From: Actinomycetes bacterium
Lineage (GTDB): Bacteria; Actinomycetota; Actinomycetes; Nanopelagicales; Nanopelagicaceae
DNA: 36,172 nucleotides
Direction of reading: 5' to 3'
NCBI GenBank assembly: GCA_025355805.1
Contig: JANXYY010000150.1
Location: forward strand, 1-36,172
Shown: one piece after another, positions 28,252 through 36,172 of the stretch
Layout: each line of letters opens with the position of its first letter
Position numbering within the stretch: the first letter of the stretch is position 1
The notes under the pieces: model-generated
Seen by the model: the letters and a program-made list of their open reading frames with translations, nothing else
What the model was told of the DNA's origin: nothing
Databases searched by the model: none
Translations under genes and position numbers: made by a program

Positions 28252-31200
28252 TTGCCACCTCCATCACCGCGTCATCAACCGAACGCCCCTCGGATTCTGC
28301 CGTGCTGATCGCAGTCAAAACACGCGCAAATTCCCGCGGCATAATCAGTGAAAAACGGGAAACGGAATCGGGCCAGGCAGCCAAAATCTCGGCAGCTACT
28401 AGGGATCCAGTTTCAGCTGCGTGCCGCGAAATCAAATTGTGAAGTAATTCAGATTGCAGCGAATCGATCGGAATCACATCCACCATTTCGCCGTTGAGCT
28501 TAGTTAGATCAAGATCAAGAACGAACGCTCGCCCCCCAGACATTCCAGCGGCCAAGTTTCTTCCTGTTTTCCCCAGTATCACTACGGTTCCACCGGTCAT
28601 GTATTCACAGGCGTGATCGCCAACTCCTTCGACGACCGCCTTTGCCCCTGAGTTCCTCACACAAAAGCGTTCGCCCACGATTCCGCGAAGGTAGATCTCG
28701 CCACTTGTTGCTCCATAGCCAATCACATTTCCTGCGATCACATTTTGTGCGGCGTTGAACGTGGCGCTTTCGTCAGGTCTGACGATGATTCGTCCTCCCG
28801 AAAGCCCCTTGCCAACATAGTCGTTGGCGTCACCATAAAGACGGATCCCGACTCCCGGAGGCAAAAATGCACCTAGCGACTGTCCAGCGGAACCATGCAA
28901 TGTGATGTCTATAGTTCCGTCAGGCAATCCCGCGCCACCAAACCGCCTAGTGACCTCCGAGCCAAGCATCGTTCCAACAGTACGATTTACGTTCCGAACT
29001 GGTAATGAAATGCGAACAGCGTTCTGATTTTCAAGAGCGTCGCGAGCCAATTCGATCAGCTGATTGTCCATCGCTTTCTCTAGCCCGTGGTCCTGTTTTT
29101 GAGTGCAACTTCGCGCTGCTCCCAGCGGTAGTTCTGGAAGGTGGAGTAAGGGCGAAAGATCAAGTCCATTGGCTTTCCAATGATCAACGGCGATTTTAGT
29201 CTCAAGCAGTTCGACGTGCCCGATTGCCTCAAGTAGTGAATGTAGCCCAAGAAAAGCAAGATATTCACGGACCTCCGTGGCGATATATTCGAAGAAGGTC
29301 TCGACGAATTCTGGTTTGCCGCTGAAGCGTGCGCGCAATTCTGGATTCTGAGTTGCGACGCCAACTGGGCAAGTATCAAGATGGCAAACACGCATCATGA
29401 CGCAACCGGAAACTACCAATGGCGCAGTTGCAAAACCGAATTCTTCCGCCCCAAGCAGCGCAGCAATCACGACGTCGCGCCCGGTCTTTAGTTGCCCATC
29501 GGTTTGAACAACGATGCGATCTCGCAGCCCATTCAGCAGGAGAGTCTGCTGAGTTTCGGCTAAGCCCAATTCCCATGGCGCGCCGGCGTGCTTTAGCGAG
29601 GTTAGGGGTGCGGCGCCGGTTCCGCCATCGTGCCCAGAGATGAGGACGACATCAGCGTGCGCTTTACTCACGCCAGCAGCAACCGTGCCTATTCCAACTT
29701 CGGCAACAAGTTTCACATGAATTCGCGCATACCGATTTGCGTTCTTCAAATCATGAATCAACTGAGCCAAGTCTTCAATTGAGTAAATATCGTGATGTGG
29801 CGGAGGTGAGATCAAGCCAACGCCTGGCGTTGAATGGCGCGTCTTAGCTACCCAGGGATAAACTTTATTGGCTGGAAGTTGCCCACCTTCGCCTGGCTTG
29901 GCACCTTGGGCCATTTTGATTTGCAGATCATCGGCGTTGACTAAATATTCGCTCGTGACACCAAAGCGTCCTGAAGCAACTTGCTTTATCGCAGAGCGTT
30001 TTGAATCGCCGTTTGGAAGCGGCAGGTAGCGCTCGGGATCTTCGCCTCCCTCGCCAGTGTTGGATTTACCGCCGATCCGATTCATTGCAATGGCGAGAGT
30101 CTCGTGAGTTTCTTTCGAAATCGAGCCATATGACATAGCGCCTGTCGAGAATCGCTTTACGATCGATTCGACCGATTCGACTTCCTCGATCGGAATCGGA
30201 TTTAGCGCTGGCTTAAGCGAGAAGAGTCCGCGAAGAGTCATGAGTCGGCGTGATTGTTCATCTACCCGGTTCGTGTAATTTTTAAAAATGTCATATCGAC
30301 GGTTACGAGTCGAATGTTGCAAAGCGAAAACTGTTTCGGGATCGAATAAGTGCGGTTCTCCTTCACGGCGCCACTGGTACTCGCCCCCAATGGGCAATTT
30401 AACTGCTCCTGGCAAATCTCCACCTGGCGGGTAGGCGAAATGGTGACGCCGAATCGCCTCTTGTGCAATGACGTCAATTCCAATCCCGCCAAGTCTTGAA
30501 ACCGTGCCGGAGAAATACTCATCAATCACAGCCATAGACAGCCCAAGTGCTTCGAAAACCTGTGCACCCGTGTACGAGGCGACAGTCGAAATGCCCATCT
30601 TCGACATCACCTTCAGGACGCCTTTTCCAAGCGCCTTGATGAGGTTGCGAACTGCCTTCTCGGGTGTGATGTTCTCGATGATGCCTTGAAGCACCAAATC
30701 TTCGGCAGTCTCCATCGCTAAATAAGGATTAACAGCCGCAGCTCCATAGCCAATCAGAAGCGCGACATGGTGAACTTCGCGTACATCGCCGGCTTCGACA
30801 ACCAATCCAACTTGGGTGCGCGTGCGCTCTCGGATCAAATGATGATGGACTGCTGATGTCAGTAGTAATGATGGGATTGGCGCATTATCGGCATCGCCGT
30901 CGCGGTCGGATAAAAGAACAATCCTCGCGCCATCGGCGATTGCGGATGAGACCTCTCGTCGGATCTCTTCGAGGCGCTGTACCAATCCCGCGCCATCGCT
31001 GGCCACAGGGAATAGCCCCCGAACCACGTGCGTTGTGAACCCCGGTAAATCTCCATCGGCATTGACGTGCACGATTTTGGCAAGTTCGTCATTATCAATG
31101 ACTGGGAATGGCAAAACAATCTGTCGACACGATGCAGCACTTGGTTCTAAGAGATTGTGCTCGGGGCCAATAGTCCCGGAGAGCGAGGTTACAAGTTCTT

Positions 31201-32770
31201 CACGAATGGCATCGAGCGGTGGATTTGTGACTTGGGCGAAAAGTTGCGTGAAATAATCAAAAAGAAGTCTCGGGCGCTTAGAAAGAACTGCGATTGGCGT
31301 GTCAGTGCCCATTGAACCGATTGGCTCGGCCCCGCTTCGAGCCATGGGCGAAATTAGAATTCTAATTTCTTCTTCCGTGTAGCCAAAAGCTCGTTGACGG
31401 CGGGCGACCGATGCGTGCGGATAGATGATGTGTTCTCGGGAAGAAAGGTCTTCCAACCTGATCAAGCCGGAATGTAGCCATTCAGAGTACGGAGCGGCAG
31501 TGGCCAGTTCGTTTTTAATTTCGTCGTCTTCAATTATCCGTCCCTGCTCGACATCAACCAGAAACATTCGACCAGGTTGCAAACGACCCTTTCGAATCAC
31601 CTCGTCTTGTGGGATTTCAAGAACACCAACCTCGCTGGCGAGTACTACCAAATCTTTCGTTACCCAATAGCGCGCGGGACGTAATCCGTTGCGGTCAAGA
31701 ACGGCGCCAATTTGGGTGCCATCCGTGAACGTGACACATGCCGGGCCGTCCCAAGGTTCCATCAAAGCGCTATGAAACGCATAGAAATCTCGGTGCGGTT
31801 GCGCCATGCTCGAGTTGTTTTCCCATGCCTCGGGAATCATCATGAGTACGGCGTGCGGAAGCGAACGGCCGCCCAAATGAAGCAATTCAAGAACTTCATC
31901 AAAGGAAGCAGAGTCGCTACCGCCGGTGCTGCAAATTGGAAAGAGTCTTTGCAAATCGCCCGGGATCAGCGGCGACTTAAGTAGCGCTTCGCGAGCCCGC
32001 ATCCAGTTGCGATTACCTTTGACAGTATTTATCTCGCCGTTATGAGCGATGTAGCGATACGGATGGGCAAGTGGCCACGAAGGAAACGTATTTGTTGAAA
32101 ATCGCGAATGAATTAACGCCAAGCGCGAAACCATTCGCTGGTCGGAAAGATCAGGGAAGAACAGTTCCAATTGTCCGGTAGTCAACATCCCTTTGTAGAC
32201 AATGGTGCGGCTTGAAAGTGAAGCAAAATAGACGGCGAGAGTGTGTTCAGCACGTTTACGCAAACCAAACGCAAGGCGATCGAGGGCAACACCGCTCTCC
32301 CCTTGCTTGCCCGAGATGAACAGTTGTTTGAAAGATGGCATGACTGAGCGTGCGGTCAGGCCAATCGTCGACGGATCCGTCGGAAGATTTCGCCAACCGA
32401 GAGTTATCAGCCCTTCCTCGTCGGCAATTTGTGCAATTTGATTGATCAGATTGGCCGACTCCTCTGGATCACTCGGCAAGAAGGCAATCCCCACCGCGTA
32501 AAAGCCGGCCATTGGCAGTTCTAAGCCACTAACAGCCCGAAAAAATGCATCTGGGATCGCCAAGAGCATCCCAGCACCATCACCGCTATCTGGTTCAGCT
32601 CCCGAGGCTCCGCGATGTTCCAAATTACGAAGGGCAATGAGCGCCTTCGCGATTACCTCGTGACTCGCTTCTCCCGTGAGGGTGGCGACGAAAGCAACGC
32701 CACATGAATCACGCTCGGCAGCAGGGTCGTACAACCCCTGCGCAGGTGGAGTGGAGGAGAAAGGGATCAA
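28244..32770 (-). CDS. gltB: Glutamate synthase large subunit
   Basis: 1508 aa; N-terminal propeptide then CGVAF nucleophile, [20 protein letters not shown]-terminal GXGXG domain; TTG start. Confidence 0.97.
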   Translation of the reverse strand: MIPFSSTPPAQGLYDPAAERDSCGVAFVATLTGEASHEVIAKALIALRNLEHRGASGAEPDSGDGAGMLLAIPDAFFRAVSGLELPMAGFYAVGIAFLPSDPEESANLINQIAQIADEEGLITLGWRNLPTDPSTIGLTARSVMPSFKQLFISGKQGESGVALDRLAFGLRKRAEHTLAVYFASLSSRTIVYKGMLTTGQLELFFPDLSDQRMVSRLALIHSRFSTNTFPSWPLAHPYRYIAHNGEINTVKGNRNWMRAREALLKSPLIPGDLQRLFPICSTGGSDSASFDEVLELLHLGGRSLPHAVLMMIPEAWENNSSMAQPHRDFYAFHSALMEPWDGPACVTFTDGTQIGAVLDRNGLRPARYWVTKDLVVLASEVGVLEIPQDEVIRKGRLQPGRMFLVDVEQGRIIEDDEIKNELATAAPYSEWLHSGLIRLEDLSSREHIIYPHASVARRQRAFGYTEEEIRILISPMARSGAEPIGSMGTDTPIAVLSKRPRLLFDYFTQLFAQVTNPPLDAIREELVTSLSGTIGPEHNLLEPSAASCRQIVLPFPVIDNDELAKIVHVNADGDLPGFTTHVVRGLFPVASDGAGLVQRLEEIRREVSSAIADGARIVLLSDRDGDADNAPIPSLLLTSAVHHHLIRERTRTQVGLVVEAGDVREVHHVALLIGYGAAAVNPYLAMETAEDLVLQGIIENITPEKAVRNLIKALGKGVLKVMSKMGISTVASYTGAQVFEALGLSMAVIDEYFSGTVSRLGGIGIDVIAQEAIRRHHFAYPPGGDLPGAVKLPIGGEYQWRREGEPHLFDPETVFALQHSTRNRRYDIFKNYTNRVDEQSRRLMTLRGLFSLKPALNPIPIEEVESVESIVKRFSTGAMSYGSISKETHETLAIAMNRIGGKSNTGEGGEDPERYLPLPNGDSKRSAIKQVASGRFGVTSEYLVNADDLQIKMAQGAKPGEGGQLPANKVYPWVAKTRHSTPGVGLISPPPHHDIYSIEDLAQLIHDLKNANRYARIHVKLVAEVGIGTVAAGVSKAHADVVLISGHDGGTGAAPLTSLKHAGAPWELGLAETQQTLLLNGLRDRIVVQTDGQLKTGRDVVIAALLGAEEFGFATAPLVVSGCVMMRVCHLDTCPVGVATQNPELRARFSGKPEFVETFFEYIATEVREYLAFLGLHSLLEAIGHVELLETKIAVDHWKANGLDLSPLLHLPELPLGAARSCTQKQDHGLEKAMDNQLIELARDALENQNAVRISLPVRNVNRTVGTMLGSEVTRRFGGAGLPDGTIDITLHGSAGQSLGAFLPPGVGIRLYGDANDYVGKGLSGGRIIVRPDESATFNAAQNVIAGNVIGYGATSGEIYLRGIVGERFCVRNSGAKAVVEGVGDHACEYMTGGTVVILGKTGRNLAAGMSGGRAFVLDLDLTKLNGEMVDVIPIDSLQSELLHNLISRHAAETGSLVAAEILAAWPDSVSRFSLIMPREFARVLTAISTAESEGRSVDDAVMEVANG

Positions 32771-32821
32771 ATCGGGCTCCAGTTGTCCTAAGGAGCGGGA
32801 CGACGTTGGCCCGAGTGGCTC

Positions 32822-33664
32822 CTAATCTAGCAGCGCAGGCGCCCTTCGACTGCGCTGCAAGAAGGTAATGGCCCCGATCAAGACCACAAGGGAGACCCAA
32901 TCGTTTAGGCGAAGTCCCAAAATGTGGTGGGCATCATCAATCCTAAGCGCCTCGATCCAGCCGCGGCCCAGAGTGTAAAGCGCGACGTAGAGGGCGAAGA
33001 CTTGCCCATTTACCAGTTTCCAACGTTTCTCTGCATAGATGAGAACTACTGCCACGCCGATGCACCAGAGGGATTCGTATAAGAAGGTGGGATGGAAGGT
33101 GGCGAAGTTTGCATACCCAGGTGGACGTAATGCTGGAGGAATCTTTAACCCCCACGGAAGGGTGGTCGGTCGGCCAAAGAGCTCTCCATTGAACCAATTG
33201 CCCCATCGTCCAATCGCCTGCGCTAAGACCAACCCTGGTGCAAGCGAGTCGGCCAACGTTCCAAAAGAAGGAACGTCTGGACGACGTTTGGCCAACCGAC
33301 GATGGGCATAGAACGTCGCCAATCCGCCCAGTGCCACGGCTCCCCAAATTCCCATCCCGCCTTTCCAGATTTTCAAGGCGTCAATTAAATGCCCATGAGC
33401 ACCGAAGTAGAGTTCGGGGGTCGTGAAGACGTGGTAGAGCCGTCCGCCGATTATTCCGATTGGAACAATGAGGATCGACATGTCAGCTATGTCGCCGGCA
33501 GCACCCCCGCGATGTTGCCAACGCTTGGACCCCCATTGAACGGCCACAAAAATTCCTAAAAGAATTATGAGCGCGTAAAAGTGAAAGACCAGGGGTCCAA
33601 GGTGGATCGACGAGACGGTTGGTGTGGGAATGAAAGCCAGAATTTGGGTCATGGAATTTGTCAT
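32822..33664 (-). CDS. lgt: Prolipoprotein diacylglyceryl transferase
   Basis: GGRLYHV, GRWGNWFNGELFGRPT, PTFLYES motifs in a polytopic protein. Confidence 0.95.
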   Translation of the reverse strand: MTNSMTQILAFIPTPTVSSIHLGPLVFHFYALIILLGIFVAVQWGSKRWQHRGGAAGDIADMSILIVPIGIIGGRLYHVFTTPELYFGAHGHLIDALKIWKGGMGIWGAVALGGLATFYAHRRLAKRRPDVPSFGTLADSLAPGLVLAQAIGRWGNWFNGELFGRPTTLPWGLKIPPALRPPGYANFATFHPTFLYESLWCIGVAVVLIYAEKRWKLVNGQVFALYVALYTLGRGWIEALRIDDAHHILGLRLNDWVSLVVLIGAITFLQRSRRAPALLD

Positions 33665-33669
33665 CGCGC

Positions 33670-34422
33670 TCAGTTGACGCCGACTGCGACCAGCGCTGCT
33701 TTAAACAGGGTGGGACTCCCGTAGATACCGGTAGTTCGATCTAACGCTTTGCCATTTATCAAGATCGTTGGCGTTTGATTGATGCTGGCATCGACGCCAC
33801 TAGCTTCGACGTTCTGGACCCACTTCGAATATGTTCCATCTTTGATACACGTTTCATATGCGGGATCCGTGATGCCCGCTGCTTTACCCGCGGCAGTCAA
33901 AGTGTCGATGCCCCAATAGCCGGAATTCTCACGCTTTTGATGTGCGTATAGATATGAGTGGAGGTCGAGGAATTTACCTACTTTATCTGCACACCCGCTT
34001 GCATTTGCCAAAGTGGTGGACTCTGCCCCAATGAATGAAAGTACGTGAAACACCACTTTCGCCTTTCCCTGACTGGCGACATCGTGGAGATACTGACCAT
34101 TCGCTGTTTCAAAAATTTCGCACGATGGACATTGAAAATCTTCCCAAACATCGATGACCGGCTTGGCAGATGCGTTGAAAGCGATCCCAGAACGATCTGC
34201 GACCGCCGCCGACGGGGGGAGCGTCACGTTGGTGTTCGTCTTGTTACTGATGATGCTAAAAACAACGCCGACAATCACCACGAGCACGATGGATGCAGCC
34301 GTAATGAGCCGCGTCGTCCGACGCCTTTGCGTCTGCAGATCGAGATTCGCTTGCCTGGCAGCGGCGGCTTTAATTCGCTTCTCCGACTTGGTCTGGTGAC
34401 CGTCGTTACTTCGTCCATCCAT
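33670..34422 (-). CDS. Membrane-anchored DsbA/thioredoxin-like protein
   Basis: N-terminal TM segment; VWEDFQCPSCEIFE with CPSC redox motif; INQTPTILINGK cis-Pro region. Confidence 0.9.
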   Translation of the reverse strand: MDGRSNDGHQTKSEKRIKAAAARQANLDLQTQRRRTTRLITAASIVLVVIVGVVFSIISNKTNTNVTLPPSAAVADRSGIAFNASAKPVIDVWEDFQCPSCEIFETANGQYLHDVASQGKAKVVFHVLSFIGAESTTLANASGCADKVGKFLDLHSYLYAHQKRENSGYWGIDTLTAAGKAAGITDPAYETCIKDGTYSKWVQNVEASGVDASINQTPTILINGKALDRTTGIYGSPTLFKAALVAVGVN

Positions 34423-34436
34423 TTAGATTGCCCCCA

Positions 34437-34883
34437 TCATTGTCCGAGTGCGAACTTACTCCTAGGTCGCCAGATTAAATATGCAGCGATAATGATTAAA
34501 CCCATATCGCGAGCCATTTCTTGCCAATATTTAGTAGCACCTGCGGCAACTTGCCCGCCACCGCCAAAGCATCCGCAGTCAATCGTGAGACCTCTGGCCC
34601 ATGCCGAGCCAATCCCACCCACAAATGCCATGAATAGAATCACGGAAGCAATTGCGCAAATCCGAACCCCGAGCCCAAGGATCAGCGCCAATGCGATGCC
34701 GATCTCAATCCACGGGAGGGCGTAGCCAATCGCGTTGGCAACATTGTTGGGTAGCAGACGATACGCACGCACCGCCGCCGTCGACGTATACGGATGCGTA
34801 ACTTTCAAAGAGCCGGCATAAAGAAGAGTGCCACCCAAAACTAAACGTCCAACCAGGGAGATCCAAGTCGAGTAACGGCTCAC
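34437..34883 (-). CDS. MauE/DoxX family redox-associated membrane protein
   Basis: Four predicted TM helices, IDCGCFGG cysteine motif; adjacent to the DsbA-like gene. Confidence 0.85.
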   Translation of the reverse strand: MSRYSTWISLVGRLVLGGTLLYAGSLKVTHPYTSTAAVRAYRLLPNNVANAIGYALPWIEIGIALALILGLGVRICAIASVILFMAFVGGIGSAWARGLTIDCGCFGGGGQVAAGATKYWQEMARDMGLIIIAAYLIWRPRSKFALGQ

Positions 34884-35683
34884 CGCCGCACTCCTTGGGC
34901 TAAAGATTGAGCGAGCGCTTCAACAGCGGCGACGCCAGTGTCAAGATCAGGCGCGTCAAGTAAAAGGCGGACAAATGCCGAACCCACGATGACTCCGTCC
35001 GCATATTGAGCAACTTCATTCGCTTGCTCTGCGTTAGAAACCCCTAGCCCAACACAGACTGGTAAATCCGTGCTTAATCGAACGCGTGCAACAAGTGCTT
35101 CGGCAGTGTTTGCCACACTGGCGCGAGCGCCTGTCACACCCATCGTGCTTGCCGCGTAAACAAAGCCCCGGCATGAAGCAACGACTTTTGCGAGGCGTTC
35201 ATCTCCGGTACTCGGCGCTACCACAAAGATTGGATCGATTGCGTTCTGTTCTGTCGCCGCCAGCCAATCGCTTGCCTCATCGATTGTCAGATCAGGCGTG
35301 ATCACTCCTGAACCGCCAGCCTTCGCTAAATCATGTGCAAAGTTAGCCACGCCATAGCGTGCGATCGGATTCCAGTAAGTCATTACCACGGTTGGCGTAT
35401 TTGTTTCTGCAATCGCCTTAACAATTCGCAAGACATCCGCAGCGCTCGTGCCTTGCGCAAGAGAGCGATCTGCGGCCAATTGGATGGTGGGGCCATCCAT
35501 GACGGGATCGCTGTAAGGAAACCCAACCTCAATCGCGTCTACTCCCCCGGTGATCATCGCTTTCATCGCGGCGATTGATCCTTCAACACTTGGGAATCCG
35601 GCTGGCAGATATCCAATGAGTGCAGCGCGCCCCTCGGCACGAATTTCCGCCATTCTTTTAGCAAGCGGGCTGCGAGTGGTCAT
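34880..35683 (-). CDS. trpA: Tryptophan synthase alpha subunit
   Basis: [46 protein letters not shown]; start [10 protein letters not shown] at 35683 forms ATGA overlap with trpB. Confidence 0.96.
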   Translation of the reverse strand: MTTRSPLAKRMAEIRAEGRAALIGYLPAGFPSVEGSIAAMKAMITGGVDAIEVGFPYSDPVMDGPTIQLAADRSLAQGTSAADVLRIVKAIAETNTPTVVMTYWNPIARYGVANFAHDLAKAGGSGVITPDLTIDEASDWLAATEQNAIDPIFVVAPSTGDERLAKVVASCRGFVYAASTMGVTGARASVANTAEALVARVRLSTDLPVCVGLGVSNAEQANEVAQYADGVIVGSAFVRLLLDAPDLDTGVAAVEALAQSLAQGVRR

Positions 35684-36172
35684 AACTTGATTCCAAACCA
35701 ATCGGCGGCAGTTTGGACATCCTTATCGCCACGCCCTGAAAGATTGATCAGTAGCACGGCCTCTGGTCCCAACTCACGACCAAGAATCATGGCGCCAGCG
35801 AGTGCGTGTGCTGATTCAATTGCCGGAATAATGCCTTCGGTTCGACAGAGAACTGCGAACGCCTCCATGGCCTGGGCATCGGTGATGGGTCGATATTCAG
35901 CACGGCCAAGTTCATGGAGGAAAGCATGCTCAGGTCCAACGCCTGGGTAATCCAAGCCGGCCGAGATCGAGTGCGACTCAATCGTTTGACCATTCTCATC
36001 TTGGAGCACATACGAATTAGCACCTTGGAATACGCCAGGCGATCCGCCGGTGATCGTGGCCGCATGTCGCCCAGTTTCGACGCCATCCCCAGCTGCTTCG
36101 TATCCAATCAAGCGCACGCCAGAATCTGGAATGAAGGCGTGGAAAATTCCAATCGCATTTGATCCACCGCCG
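35680..36172 (-). CDS. trpB: Tryptophan synthase beta subunit, C-terminal part (truncated by window edge)
   Basis: Frame runs to the window edge: [29 protein letters not shown]...[27 protein letters not shown]...[10 protein letters not shown]. Confidence 0.96.
   Translation of the reverse strand, partial: GGGSNAIGIFHAFIPDSGVRLIGYEAAGDGVETGRHAATITGGSPGVFQGANSYVLQDENGQTIESHSISAGLDYPGVGPEHAFLHELGRAEYRPITDAQAMEAFAVLCRTEGIIPAIESAHALAGAMILGRELGPEAVLLINLSGRGDKDVQTAADWFGIKL

Noticed and set aside
32782-32804. Hairpin GTTGTCC...GGACGAC upstream of gltB
   Set aside because: On the transcribed (minus) strand it contains a C/A mismatch and a 9-nt loop; too weak to report as a regulatory element.
1-36172. 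CRISPR array, transposase, integrase, phage or defence genes
   Set aside because: No regularly spaced repeats, no recognisable mobile-element or defence proteins; all large ORFs map to core families.

Overview
This 36.2 kb window looks like a compact actinobacterial core-genome segment. Gene order, on the minus strand unless marked: gap (5' end only), whiA, yvcK, rapZ, uvrC, uvrA; (+) mycothiol-dependent maleylpyruvate-isomerase-family protein; a 53-aa Cys-rich DUF5522-like ORF coupled to terC; uvrB, coaE, rpsA; (+) methyltransferase; (+) MFS transporter; polA; (+) PaaI-like thioesterase; livF-G-M-H-K; a PdtaR-like ANTAR response regulator; (+) a tRNA; pyk, gltD, gltB, lgt, a DsbA-like thioredoxin, a MauE-like protein, trpA, and trpB (partial). 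I see no CRISPR array, transposon, prophage or defence island, and the gene content is mostly conserved housekeeping. The points most worth a second look are: (1) an unusual 73-nt class-I tRNA with a CAA (Leu) anticodon but no long variable arm; (2) a small Cys-rich ORF, absent from the ORF track, whose start codon overlaps the terC stop; (3) a recurrent TAnnnT-N6/7-start-codon architecture suggesting widespread leaderless transcription, including interleaved divergent -10 boxes for polA and the thioesterase only 23 bp between start codons; (4) a perfect 14-bp terminator hairpin abutting the coaE start; (5) hairpins and a GlnR-like box in the liv locus; (6) a possible eroded GrpB-like tail on CoaE. 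All calls come from reading sequence and motifs by eye; no searches were run.
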